Positions 22,009 through 32,906 of a stretch of DNA of 64,000 nucleotides are shown in pieces (the first letter of the stretch is position 1; each line of letters opens with the position of its first letter). Source of the stretch: Cyanophora paradoxa (taxonomy: Eukaryota; Glaucocystophyceae; Cyanophorales; Cyanophoraceae); contig QPMI01000444.1 of assembly GCA_004431415.1 (NCBI GenBank), positions 186,001-250,000 on the forward strand, written 5' to 3'. A model generated the notes under the pieces. That model was not told where the DNA came from and did not search any database. It worked only from the letters and a program-made list of their open reading frames with translations. A program made the position numbers and the translations under genes.

Positions 22009-23235
22009 ATGGAGACCGGCGGTGGCTCGTCAGGAGAGTCATGGAGTGGTTCATCGACGCCAGAATATACGTCCAGGCCGTCCGTCTTGAATCTCGCAAC
22101 GCGTACGCAACGCGTAGGCCGGGGCCTCTCTCGTGCCTTGTTTCCGACCTTTCTGCGCAGCGCCGTCTTCGTTCAGCGCCCTCGACAAAAGAAGAGAGGG
22201 AGCCGTCGTCCAGGCGTCCAGGAGCCCGCGTACGCGTGCGTGCCCCCAACCTCCGAGCCGGCCTCCGAGTGCTCCGCCGACCCCAACGGACAGGGCGCGA
22301 CGAGGCGGCCGTCCTCGGGGCGCGATCCCTCCTCCGGCAGCGCAGGACGTCCTCGTCGGAGGGCTCGGAGGCGGGGTCGCCCTCGGCGGCGAGCGGGGCG
22401 GCGAGCCCGGGCTTCCACGCGCTGGCCCCGGAAAGCCCCGGCGGCCGCCCCGGCGGCTTCGAGGCGCTTGGCCGCGTGCAGGCGGCCCTCGACAGCCACT
22501 CGCTGAGGCGGAAGCTCCTCGTCGGGCGCCTCCGCAGCCTCAGCGACGCCGGCGACGCCTACCCCGAGCCCCCCGCGCTCCCCATCCCGATCCCGGCGGC
22601 GCGGGCGCGGCCCGGGGCGGCCGACGCGCTGGAGCCGCCCGAGCCGCCGAGCCCGAGCGGCTCGTCGTCGGCCCCGCCCTCGCCCAAGGTCGAGGGGGCC
22701 CCGGGGCCTCGCCTCGCTCTGCGGGCGCCCCGCCTCCGCCTCCCGCGGCGGCGTCCGCCCGGGGGCCCTCCACGGCGCCTCCGCCTCGCTCCCGGCTTCG
22801 CCCACGAGTGGCCCCGGCCTCCTCTCCATGTTCTCGCCCCCCGCCACGGCCCGCACCAGCAGCGTCCCCCCGCCCCCTCCCTCCTCCCCTCGCCCCCGAC
22901 GTCGCCCTCCCGCCCCCGTTCGCCCGCACCGGCCGGCCGCGCCCCGCTCCCTCTCCTCGCTCTCCTCCGCGCCGTCCCCGCCGGAGCACCCGCCGCGGAC
23001 GTGCTCGACGGAGCGCGCGGGGCGGAGCAAGGCCGGCGCGGCCGCCGCGGCGGACGTCGGGCGGCCGCTGCTCCGGCTCGCCGGGGGCGGGGCCGGCGGG
23101 GCGGGGGCGGGCGGGGGCGGGAAGCCCGGGGAGGTGCTGGCGCCCACGAAGGAGTGGGAGACGGAGCTCTCCCGCCGCCTCAGCGCCGCCTCCCTTGCGG
23201 CCGCCCCGGAGCCCCGCCCCCCGCTCCGCTCCTGA
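22009..23235 (+). CDS. uncharacterised Ser/Pro/Ala-rich disordered protein
   Basis: No domain recognised. From ATG 22009 the frame reads METGGGSSGESWSGSSTPEY and later SECSADPNGQGATRRP. A 35-nt intron (GTCCTCG...AGCGCAG, 22309-22343) then joins to TSSSEGSEAGSPSAASGAAS and to a possibly helical segment, ALDSHSLRRKLLVGRLRSLSD. A later unlocated frame change leads to SLPASPTSGPGLLSMFSPPA, SSLSSAPSPPEHPPRTCS and a C-terminal APTKEWETELSRRLSAASLA before TGA at 23233-23235. The two segments RRKLLVGRLRSLS and WETELSRRLSAAS are amphipathic and could be short interaction motifs with basophilic kinase sites. The composition fits a disordered regulatory or cytoskeletal linker, but no function is assigned. 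Divergent from the cyclase gene. Confidence 0.5.
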
Positions 23236-24039
23236 CCCCGCGCCCCGCCGCCCCTCCCTCCGCGCCCCGCCCCCTCCCTCCGCGGCCCCTCATGTGATAT
23301 ATCTCGTTTTCGCGCCTCTGCTTTCAATTTTCACAAGCTTAAGAAGCGCAGTTGTATAGCATTTTTCTTTCAAAACTCAGCTCGCGCGGTGGTGTTATTC
23401 TTCCATTCATTTTTATGAGCTTACGACCCGTGGCAGCACACAAGTACTAGCGCTAGCATCCGCATTGGACGGTCATTCAGTTTCTAGATCTTGACTCGGT
23501 GATGTATTTGCAGCTTGCATGCAGTGTGTGGTTTTCCTATATTTACGGTCGGTGGCGTATCTCTAGTACTAGTCAGGGGTCGCCCCATCATTGCCGCCTC
23601 CGTCGCCTCTGTAAACCCACGCGCGTGTCTGTGTAAAGCGACTCGTCCGTTTGTGATTTGGAGTATACGTAGTCTATCATAGTATTTCGTTCGTGACGTA
23701 CCATGTGCCAACAATAGTGTGTTTGAGCAAGTGGCGTGACGGTGACTTAGTGGTTGCTATTGTTCTTTTCCGGCTTTGCGCTCAGCGGCTCCGGCCACAG
23801 CCAAGCCGACGTGGTTCCGGAGGCCCTGGTGTATGTAGTGTACCAGTATGCTGTACGCTTTTCTCTTTTGGCTTCAGTTATTTGTCGACGTCATACATGA
23901 GTCATGAAATCGATAATACACTGTGGTCACGATAGCTGGGCGATTAACATCCCCTCGCGGCTAAGTTGGCCCGGCGGGCGGAGGCCCAGCGTGTCCGTAC
24001 GCGTGAACTACTAACTGTAAACACAACACTGGGGCCGGG
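23236..24039. other. intergenic region, AT-richer
   Basis: About 800 bp between two convergent genes. No coding signal; the short open frames here lack splice continuity and the GC-rich codon use of neighbouring genes. No repeat recognised. Confidence 0.5.
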
Positions 24040-25631
24040 CTAGGTGGGGCAGGGGTTGGCGAGGCGGTGCTCGAAGGCGACGACGACGGCGCGGAAGTGG
24101 ACGAGCGCCGCCGCCACCACCGCCACGTGGAAGATGCAGTGCGAGTGCAGCCAGACCTGCGCGCACCGCCCCGGCCCCCGGGGTCAAGGCGGCGCGGCGC
24201 CCCCCAGCGCGCGGGGCGGGGCGGGGCGCGCGCGCCATGACGATGGACTTGTCAGGGAAGAATCGCTCGGGGATCCGCGAGGCGTACAGCAGGGCGCCCC
24301 CCTGCGCCCCCCCGGGCCGGCGTCAGGCGGGGCCCGCGGGCCGGCCGGCGGGGCGGGGCGGGGGGCCCTCGCACCGTGTAGAAGGAGGCCATAGCGAGGA
24401 GGTAGGGGAGGCCGATCGAGTCGCCCCCGTGGAGGAGCACCTTGTGGAGCACGGGCACCGCCCCCGAGAAGCCGAAGGCGAGGAACATGCCGGTGCGGAA
24501 GACGCGGTACTCCCCCCGGTCGAACCCCGGGAGCACGTTGAAGGCGCAGCAGGCCGCCCCCAGGGAGAGGGCCACGGTGCAGTAGACGTTCCGCAGCCAC
24601 GCCTCGCACGCGAATCCGTACTGCGCCCCCGGCGCCGGCGCGGGATCAGAGGGCCGGATCGGAGGGATCAGATTTGATCCGGCGGGGGCGCGTGCGCACG
24701 TAGAGGAGGGGGACCATGGAGCCGGCGACCATGATCGCGATGCCGCTGCGCCGGCCCCGTCAGCGAGCTCGAGTCGCGCAGGCTTCCGCGTCCGGGGCGC
24801 ACGAGTAGTCGAGGCGGGCGAGGAGCTTGTGCGTGGTGTCCGAGTGGGCGCGGAAGAGATGGAAAATTGTGGAGGCGGTGAAGCACGCGATCGCCGAGAA
24901 GATGTAGATCAGGAAGACCACCTTGTGCTCCCGGTCGTGCTCCCTGCGCCCCCGCTCAGCTCGGCGTGCTCCCGCAGCCCCGCCCGCGCACGGCCTGGCT
25001 CGCGCTCGCCCGCCGGGCCGCGCCGCGGCGGACGAACCACATCCAGTCCATCGTGTGCAGCGTGATGAAGAAGAAGAGGATCGTTCCTATAAGGTCTGCG
25101 CGAGCGAGGGTTCACCGACTCAGCCAGGCGGCGTCCTCCGGTTCACATGCGGCGTGCTTACGCGTCCAGCAGTTCGCCGTCTCGTTGTGCACCTGCCGCG
25201 AAACGCATTATTTTCCCGCGTACGCCTGCTTCAAAGCGCTCGCGTCCGCCCGGCCGCGCGATGGAAGCCGAACCAGACGATCGGCTTCAGCAGGTAGCCG
25301 CGCACCTGGAACAGGCTGAGGAAGCAACCCTTTAAACACAGCTGTGGGCGGTAGAAATCCGTAATGTACTGATTGTTCTGCGCCGCGGCCATCAGGGCAT
25401 CGAGAACTGGTGCGAGAACGAAGCGCCCGCGGCCTAACCGCGCGCTGCTGGGGTGTCACGGCGCGCGTCTAGTTTAGCACGCACCCGCATCCATTGCGGA
25501 GACTCGCTGATGTGGTGCAGGCCGGCCTTTCTGGCGGGCCGTCTTTGGCGGACGCCGTCGACGGAGACCGACGGCGCCGACACTTCATCTACGAGCGGTG
25601 CGCACTCGCTCTCGCGACTCGGCGACGCCAT
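24040..25631 (-). CDS. PAQR family receptor, adiponectin-receptor type
   Basis: Seven-transmembrane PAQR proteins of the AdipoR class act as zinc-dependent ceramidases or lipid-sensing receptors. Spliced exons match the family in order: LHHISESPQWMR, NNQYITDFYRPQLCLKGCFL, VHNETANCWTHLIGTILFFF, SAIACFTASTIFHLFRAHSD, SGIAIMVAGSMVPLLYV, RGEYRVFRTGMFLAFGFSGA, ALLYASRIPERFFPDKSIVM, and SHCIFHVAVVAAALVHFRAV ending HRLANPCPT, with TAG at 24040-24042. Zinc-ligand histidines are present (STIFHLFRAH; SHCIFH). The first intron starts GTGCGTGCTAAAC and removes a stretch that otherwise separates ESPQWMR from NNQYIT. Start chosen at ATG 25631 (MASPSRESE); an in-frame start at 25721 is possible. It faces the F-box/LRR gene across 173 bp. 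Confidence 0.93.
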
Positions 25632-25804
25632 CCGGCGACCCGGGCGGAGCTGACGGGGGATACAGCGTTCGAGCCAAGCAGCCTGCCAAGTGCTGCCACG
25701 GAGGCGTAAGCGTCCACGCAAAAATCTTAGCTACGCCGCGTGACCGGTGTATAGCCGGCCCCAATAGCTTGCGCACTCGAGTAGCTTTGCCGCCGGCTCG
25801 CCGC
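25632..25804. promoter_or_regulatory. divergent promoter region (PAQR / F-box gene)
   Basis: 173 bp between two divergent start codons. It includes the AT-richer string CAAAAATCTTAGCTACG near 25719. No recognised element; a shared promoter is inferred only from the geometry. Confidence 0.35.
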
Positions 25805-27198
25805 ATGGCCTCGCCGGCGGCACCGGCCGGCATCGCCGACCTGCCGGAGGAGCTCCTGGTCGCTGTGTTCCGCGCGCTGCCGAGCAATGCGGATCGGTGC
25901 CGCGCCATGCTCACGTGCAAGGGCTGGTGCGCCCTGCTCCGCGAGCCCGACGCCTGGAACGACCTATCCCTCTGGTGCGCCGCGCGCCCTGCTCCCAGGG
26001 ATTCCTTCGCCGACGCCGCCGGGCCGGCGCGGGCGCAGCTTGAGCGTGATGGCGTGGGAGGGGGCGAAGCCGTTCGAGGAGCACGCGCAGGGCGGGCCGC
26101 GGGGCCCGCCGCCGATGGACGCGCGGCTGATCGAGGCGGTCCTGCGCCAGCGGCGCTTCGCGTCGCTGCGGGCGCTGCACCTGCGGATCCACGCCGCCGA
26201 CGGATCCGTCGCGAACGAGCTCCTCCGCCTCCTCCCCCTCGTCCCCGTGCGCCGACCCGCCCGCACGCTTTAAGCGTTGTGCGCCCCCGACGCGGGGCGG
26301 CGCGCAGGGCGTGGAGGAGCTGCAGCTGAGCGGCGGCTGCTTCCCCGCCTCCGAGTTCGTTGGGGACGTGCTGGCCGCCGCCCGCCTCTCCCTGCCCCGC
26401 CTCCGCCGCTTCTCGGCGCCCGTGCGGCACAAGGACCTGCGCCCGCTCTCGGCGCCCGACTCGCCCCTGGAGCGCGTCGCCTGGCTCGAGCCGACGGCGG
26501 CGATGCTGGCCTCCGACGTGCTGAACCTGCGCGGCTGGTTCCCCCGCCTCGCCTGGGCCTCCGCCTGCCTGCTCGACCTTGACCTCGACGGCCTCGCCGC
26601 CCTCTCCGCCGTGCCCGCCCCTCCCCGCCCCGGAGTGCCCGCCTCACCTGATCCGACTCCCCCCCCTCAGCTGGACGCGGATGGCGTCGCGGCGGAGAAG
26701 CTGACGCTGGTGGGCGTGCCCGAGGGGGAGCCGGCCGCCGCCCTGGGGCGCCTCCTCGCCCGCGGCTGCGCCTCCCTCAGCGTCTTCTCCCGCCCGGGCG
26801 CCGTCTGCGACGCCGGGCCCCTCCTCGGCCGCCTCGCCGCCGCCGCCCCCTCCTACCCCTCGGTCCGGCGGCTCCTCCTGCCCCCCTCGGCCGCCTCGCG
26901 GGCCTCGCTGCCGCTGCTCGCGCGGCTCTTCCCGGGCGCCGAGTGCTTCACCACGTGCCTCGCCCCGGACGGCGGCGCCGGCCCCGAGGACCTGGTCGCC
27001 CTCGTGCGCGCCCTCCCGCGCCTCCAGGAGCTCTGCGCCAGCCGCCAGGGCGGGAGCTGGGCCGAGGGCGACGTCGCCCGCCTCGCCGCCGCCCGCTCGC
27101 CGCCCCTGCGCCGCGTCCGCCTCTCCGACGAGAGGCGCTTCTACAGCCACGTCCCCAAGCCTTCCGGCTCTTCATCGGAAGGCAATTGCAAGGGCTAG
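25805..27198 (+). CDS. F-box / leucine-rich-repeat protein
   Basis: ATG at 25805 begins MASPAAPAGIADLPEELLVA, and the F-box continues VFRALPSNADRCRAMLTCKG and LREPDAWNDLSLW. Introns of about 65-70 nt (for example GTGCGCCGCGCG...GGGCGCAG after LSLW, and one ending GGCGCGCAG before GVEELQLSGG) connect to LRR exons: FASLRALHLRIHAADGSVAN, PLERVAWLEPTAAML, EKLTLVGVPEG, YPSVRRLLLPPSAA, LPRLQELCASRQG and PPLRRVRLSDER. TAG at 27196-27198. About 420 residues. It is a likely SCF substrate receptor, target unknown. The layout is the same as the minus-strand gene at 8.0-10.2 kb (F-box first, short introns, LRR tail), so the two are probably paralogues, though sequence identity looks low. Confidence 0.82.
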
Positions 27199-28118
27199 GC
27201 GGCAGCCGCGGGCCCCCCACGTGCACCCGCGCGGCTGCCCGCAGCGGCGCGCGGCCGTTCGCATGCGCAGCGGTCTCGAGTAGGCCCTCGCCCCTTATTC
27301 AGCTCAGTTAAAAGGCATCTAAACAGGCATCAACCGCACACGGAAACAGCCGCCGTCAGCCGCCGCTGAGCCGCGAGTCGGGGGGATACAGCGCATTAAA
27401 TATTAATTGCACGTCGGCCTCGCCTGACCGGTACCGACGTCGGACCAAGCTCGAGCGCATCAATTTGAGTTTGGCAGCTAATTTGTCGCGCCTGCAGCTT
27501 TAGCTGTAGCCTGTAGCTAGCTAGCTGCGCTAGCTAGCTCTCCCTCCGGTTGGTTGACCACCAACCTCTTCCGCCCACAGTCTTGTGCGGCGCCGGTTAG
27601 CGCGTAGACCGGATAGAGGGGCTCCGTTCCCCAGGACTCACGCCCTTTGTTCACAGCGTCGAAGTCGTGCGCATGCCATACGTGTAGTGTGTGCTGTACA
27701 TGTACCCATAGACGCGTGTCACAGGCCGTGTTTGTTCAATTGCATGCATGTCGCTGTTCAGCGGCGCGTGGTCTGAGGCGGCTCGCTTCCATCGCCCCGG
27801 CCCGAGCTCGGAGGAGCGCCATCGGCAGCAGGAAGGTGCACTTTGCAAGTTGCGTACGCGCGTGGTCTGATCATGAAGCGGCTCGCTTCCATCGCCTCTG
27901 CGCGCAGTCATCCTCGATGACGCCGAGGATGTGCTTACGACGCCGGAGGCGCGGGAGTGGCAGAGCGGGCCTCTCTCGCGCACGCCTACTATCCAGACGG
28001 CAGCCGCTCCTCCGCTCTCGGTCCGGACGAGCGCTTCGGGCAGCGCACGGCTTTTCTTTGAGATTCCGGAGCGCAGCGGGCTGCAGCGTTATCCGCTGGC
28101 CTCCACTTTGCAACGGCG
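27199..28118. other. intergenic region with duplicated block
   Basis: About 920 bp between two plus-strand genes. No gene recognised. It contains AT-richer DNA with AGCTAGCT-type palindromes (27500-27545) and a direct duplication at 27764-27796 and 27858-27896. Confidence 0.5.
27764..27896. repeat. direct repeat about 95 bp apart
   Basis: Two copies of GCGCGTGGTCTGA, each followed after 0-6 bases by a purine-rich step and then GCGGCTCGCTTCCATCGCC, at 27764-27796 and 27858-27896. It lies 220-350 bp upstream of the DUF726 gene start. Confidence 0.8.
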
Positions 28119-30244
28119 ATGGAGCGAGTGTGCAGGTACTCTGTCGAGGCATTCCCGGAGTGCGCGGACTGGCGGGACGGTGTCGTGGAGCGCTTCTTCG
28201 ACAGCCTGCGCCTGGAAGAGGCCGACCGCCGCTGCCTCCGCTCTGCAGACGCCCGCGCCGCGCTCTCACCGCCACCGGAGCCGCCGCCCGAGGCCGAGCG
28301 CGCGCGCGGCGTCGAGCACGCCGTGGTGCGCCCCTCCGCGCAATAGTGGTGGCGCGCGGTCTCGCTCAGCGGGGCCGGCGCAGGCGTTCGCGGTGCGGGA
28401 GCGGCGCGGGTACGACGCGCGGACGCGGGCGGCGTGCGCGGGGCTCGCGGGGGCCTGGGGCGCCCCCGCGCTCTTCGCCGAGGCGGAGGCGCGCCTCTCC
28501 AGCACCCTCGCCGCCGCCGTCGGGCCCGCCGCCGCCCTCGCCGACGGCCAACAAGCGGGCGCCCCCGACGTCGACGGCGGGGGGCAGCGGGCGGCTCCGG
28601 GCGCGGGGCCGGGCGGCGGTTCCTGGGGCCGGATGGCTGGTCAGAGGCGCTGCGCTCGAAGTGGGCGGCGGCGGCGGCGGCGCTCGCCGTGGGCGGCCTG
28701 GTGACCGCCGGCGGGGCCCTCGCCCTCGCCCCCGTCCTCGCGGGGGCCCTCAAGGCTCGCGCACCCTCCTCGCACGCCCGCGTCTGCCCCCTGACCCGAC
28801 GCGTGGGCGCAGCTGCTGAGCGTGCCGGCGGCGCTCTCGCTGAAGGCCCTCTCGCTGCTCGTCTCGGGCCTCTTCGGGGCCGCCGGCGCCGGCCTCGCCG
28901 GCTTCCGCGTCGACCGCGCCGCCTCCGGCCTCTCCGAGTTCGCATTCAGGCCCGCCCCGCGCCCTACTTAGATTCGGGTACCCGATAACTACGCTTTCCG
29001 GCTGACGAGAGGTCGCGCAGGCCGGTGCCTAGGGAGCGGGAGGGCGGGGCGGCGCCAGCGGGCCCCGCCCTGCACGCTGTCGTGGCCGTGCCGGGATTCC
29101 TCCCGGAGGCGCCCCCCGGGGCCGACCGCGCCGCCGCCCGCGCCTCGCTCGAGGCGGACTGGGCCCGCCCCCTCCGCGCCCTCGTCCGCCCCGTCCCCGG
29201 CCCCACAGCCAGCGCCTCCTTACACCCCTTCTCGCAGGACCTCTCGGAGGAGGGGTACGTGCTCGCGTGGGAGGGCGACGTGCTCTCCGACCTCGGGGAG
29301 GTGCGGAGGCCCCGTACCCCCCTCCCGCGCCCTCCCCCGAGCCGCGGGGCCGAGGGGCCTGCAGCTGGTGGGCGGGCTGGCGAGGGGGGAGGTGGCGGCG
29401 CACCTGTCTCTGGGGGACGTGCTGGGGGGCACGTGGGCGCGGGCGCAGGCGAAGTGCGAGAAGGCGGCGGGGGTGCTGGCGGGGGTGCTGCGGGGGCGGG
29501 TGGCGGGGCGGCGGCCGGTGAGCCTCGTGGGGGCCTCCCTCGGCGCCCGCCTCGTCCTCGAGGCCCTCGCCGACCTCGCCCGCTCCCGCTCCCCCGGGGT
29601 GCCCCGCCCCCGGCCCCTCCCCCCTCCCCCCGTTCCGACGGGGCGGGGCGGGGCCGCCGGGCGGGGCCAGGTGGTGATGCACGCGGTGCTGGTGGGGCCC
29701 CGGGGCGGCGGGGACGCGGAGGCGTGGCGCCGCGCGCGCTCCGTCGTCGCCGGCGGCCTCGTGTGCGTCCGCAGCGCCCGCGACCCCGAGCTGCGCGCCG
29801 CCTCCCGCGTGCCCCTGCTCGGCCGCGAGCCGGCGGGGCGCGCCCCCGTCCCCGAGCCCGGTCCGCCCCCTCGATGCAGCTGCAGACCTCCCCTCTCCGG
29901 ATCCCCGACTCTGCAGGCGCCCCTGACTCTGGCTGCGGGCGGCAGGGGTGCTGGACGTGGAAGCGTCGGACCTGGTCGCCTCGCACGCCGCGTACGCTCC
30001 GCGGGGCCCCGAGGAGGGCGCCCTGGCCGCCGCCCTCGCCCGCGCCGCCTCTGCCCTCGAGCTCGAGCTTGCGCATTCCGCCGGCGGCGGAGGCCTCGCC
30101 TCGCAGCCGGGGGCCGCCGGCGCCGGCCCCGCCCCTGAAGTCGATCCGCCCACGCGTACAGGCGCTGGCCCCACCCCCGACGGCGACGTACGCGTCGTTT
30201 CCCCGAGCGCTAGCCCCGAGTCAGAACTCGAGGACACTCTGTAG
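28119..30244 (+). CDS. DUF726 / TMCO4-like membrane alpha/beta hydrolase
   Basis: ATG at 28119 (MERVCRYSVEAFPECADW) starts the family's N-terminal helical region. Later exons give two hydrophobic segments (KWAAAAAALAVGGLVTAGGA and PAALSLKALSLLVSGLFGAA), then the hydrolase: VVAVPGFLPEAPPGAD, EEGYVLAWEGDVLSDLG, LVGGLARGEVAAHLSLGDVL, and the nucleophile elbow VSLVGASLGARLVLEALADL (GxSxG serine). Then VVMHAVLVGPRGGGDAEAW and DLVASHAAYAP, whose His fits the catalytic position. An acidic tail SPSASPESELEDTL ends at TAG 30242-30244. The enzymatic activity of the family is not established; the triad-like residues suggest an ester or lipid substrate at a membrane. About ten short introns; exon edges between 28.3 and 28.8 kb are approximate. 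Confidence 0.82.
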
Positions 30245-30479
30245 CCCGCTCTTGTCTCGTCACTGCGTTATTGATTTATTCGATCAAGATCTAGAGGCGG
30301 ATCACGCCGCTAGCGTTAGCGCTAGCGCTTGTTCAGCAGCTCCAGCTAACCGTGGGGGTACCGTACTACCACACATCACAGCATCACAGTTGCTTTACGC
30401 GTACGAGCTTCACGTAGCTGCAGCATCCTCAGGCACTCGAGGGGCGCAAGACGCGTCCAGCCGGCGCGCCCAGCCGCCG
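30245..30479. other. short intergenic region
   Basis: 235 bp between the DUF726 stop and the mTERF start, same strand. It includes GCTAGCGTTAGCGCTAGCGC (palindromic) near 30308 and ATTGATTTATTCGATC near 30270. No element recognised. Confidence 0.4.
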
Positions 30480-32906
30480 ATGCTGCTTCGCTGGGCGCTC
30501 GGCTTCCGGCGGGCGGCATACAGCGCGCGGAGCACCGCGCGGAGCTCATTCTTAGATCGTCCAGCGCCGGTCGTCGTCCGCTCTTTCGCCGCGGCGGTGG
30601 GCTCTGGCGTGCTCGCCGCGGCCAAGGCGGACGCAAGATCGCAGAGCGCGCGAGTGAGCATCGCGCGATCGCCTTTGCGCTTCCGCGGGTTATCTTCGTC
30701 GTCGCGGCCTGCCGAGGCCATATCGACCGGAGCGACGAGAGCGTCGACGGCCGTGCTCGCCGAACGAGCCCAGAAGAAACGCGAGCGGCTGGCGGCTGCG
30801 CGTAAAGCGGCGGCGTCGTCGTATGTGCAGCAAACATCGAGCGCGGAAGCGGCTCCCGCATGCCCCCCGGCGGCGCCGGCGGCGAAGGCGCCCCCGTCGA
30901 CCTTGACCGCCGAGCGCGCGCGGGAGCAAGAGGCGCAGCCGGAGCCGCAGAAGCAGCCGCAGCCTTCGGCCTCGGGCCAGCCATCGCCGCCCCGGGAGCG
31001 CGGCGGGGCGGCGATGCAGAAGCTGGCGGGGCGGCTGCGGCTGGACCTGGCACAGGCGGAGAAGCTGCTGCGGGACGTGCCGGAGCTGGCGGAGTGCGAC
31101 CTGGGCGAGCTCGCGCAGACGGCGAACGTGCTCGCCGCCGAGACGCTCCTATCGAGCGCGGCTCTGCGGGAGGTCATCCCGCGCCTCGCGCGGCTCCTCC
31201 GCCTGGGGCCGGCCGAGGTGCAGGCGCGCCTCCGCGTCATGCGCGAGCGCACGGGCATCTCCCGCAAGCGCCTCGGCGCCCTCCTCTCCGCCTACCCCGA
31301 GATGCTCCGCCACAGCGTCGAGAACGCGCGCCCCGCGCGGCCCCGCCCCGCCGGCCCGCCCCGCGCCGAGCCGAGCCGGCGCCGCGCAGTTTGAGGAGCG
31401 CTTTGAGACGCTGGAGGCCGTCTTCGGCGTGCGCGGGGAGGCGTGCTTCGCCGAGGGTGCGCGCTCGCCCTGCTCCGCGCCGCCGCCCCCGCGCCGCCGC
31501 CGACGAGCGTGCGCGCGCAGTGTCGGTGACGGCGGGCTCGCCGGACCGTGTGCCGCTCGTGGCGGTGGCCTCCCCGGACTCGCTGCGGGGCATCTACGCC
31601 GCCCTCCAGCGCATCGGCCTCTCCGCCGAAGAGGTGCCCCCGCCGCCGCGGGGCCCGCCCCGCCCCGCCCCGGCCCCGCCTCAGGGGCTCGCGCAGGTGC
31701 ACGCGATGGGGCGGCGGTGCCCGCGGCTGGCGTCGGCGTCGGTCTTCAGCATCATGTCGTCGGTGAACCACCTGGTGGACGGCCTCGGCATGTCCCGCTC
31801 GCACGTCGCCGCCGTCGCCCGGCGCGAGCCGGAGGTCCTCACCGCCGGCGCCGACGCCCTCCGGCCCCGCCTGGAGGCCCTCGAGGAGGCCGGCCTGCCC
31901 CGCGAGTCCCTCGGGCCCCTCCTCGCCGCCGCCGCCCGCTCCCAGCGCAGCCTCCTCGGCGCCGCGCAGGGCCCCCTCCTCCTTGCCCGCATCCGCGCCC
32001 TCTCGGCGGCGCTGGGCGTCGAGGGGGCCGACCTGGCGGAGGTCCTCACCCGCAACCCGCACGCCCTCGCCCCCGGGGTCCCCGCCCTCGCCGGCGCCCT
32101 CCGCGAGGCCCTCGCGGGGCGCCTCGGCCTCGAGCCGGCCGAGATCGCCTCCATCGTCTCGCGGGCGCCCGAGCTCCTCATCTGGCCGGCCGGCCCCCGC
32201 GTCGTCCGCGAGCTGCTGCGGTACGGGTTCGCGGCGTCGCTGGTGGCGGACATGGCGCGGCGCTGCCCCAAGGCCCTCCTCGTCGACGTCGAGCAGGCGC
32301 TCCTCCCCAAGCTCGACTTCCTCACGAAGCAGCACGGCGTCTCGCTGCACGCTATCGCCGCGAGCCCCGTGATCCTCACGTACAGCCTGGAGGATCGCCT
32401 GGCGCCCCGCGTGGAGCACATGGGGCGCCACCTCCCCGCCTGGCACCGGCTCTTCCGCCTCGAGACCGTCTTCCACTGCGACGACGCCAAGTTCGCCGCC
32501 CGGTACCCGGCGCCGGGGGCGGAGGCCCCGGGGGCGCCGGCGTCGCCGACGTGGGTGGCGGGGCGGCTGCCGCCGGCGGCGCCCACGGACGAGGACGAGC
32601 GGTACCTGCTGGAGCGGGAGCGGCGGGCGGCGCGGTTGGCGCAGCAGGAGGCGTGGCGGCAGCGGCGGCGGGAGGCGAAGCTGCGGGAGCGGGAGGCGGG
32701 GGCGGCGGGGAGGAGGAGCGGGGCGGGCGGCGGCGGCGGCGTGGAACGTGGCGATGCGGGCGCGGCGGGCGGAGCGGCTGGCGGCCGCCGAGGCGCGCCG
32801 CCTCGAGGCCCTCCGCGAGCACCTCAGCGAGCTCGGCCGCAACGTCGACCCAGGCTCCCCCGCCAGCGACCCGCCCCCCAACCCGCCCCCGCCACTTGCC
32901 CTCTAG
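30480..32906 (+). CDS. mTERF-family organellar nucleic-acid-binding protein
   Basis: ATG 30480 opens MLLRWALGFRRAAYSARSTA, an Arg-rich amphipathic leader typical of mitochondrial (or plastid) import. After a low-complexity stretch come tandem mTERF helix triplets: LRLDLAQAEKLLRDVPELAE, ISRKRLGALLSAYPEMLRHS, MGRRCPRLASASVFSIMSSV, MSRSHVAAVARREPEVLTAG, VEGADLAEVLTRNPHALAPG, LEPAEIASIVSRAPELLIWP, VADMARRCPKALLVDVEQAL and VSLHAIAASPVILTYSLEDR, each with the LxxxP-type turn. mTERF proteins bind organellar DNA or RNA and control transcription, ribosome assembly or splicing. Introns include a GC-AG one at 31326-31389. The tail is a charged Arg/Glu-rich helix with an unresolved frame change near 32.7 kb, then PPPNPPPPLAL and TAG at 32904-32906. 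Confidence 0.9.
31326..31389 (+). other. GC-AG intron in mTERF gene
   Basis: 64-nt intron beginning GCGCGCCCCGCGCGG and ending GGCGCCGCGCAG. It joins RHSVEN to FEERFETLEAVFG in frame; no GT donor is available at this junction. Confidence 0.75.
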
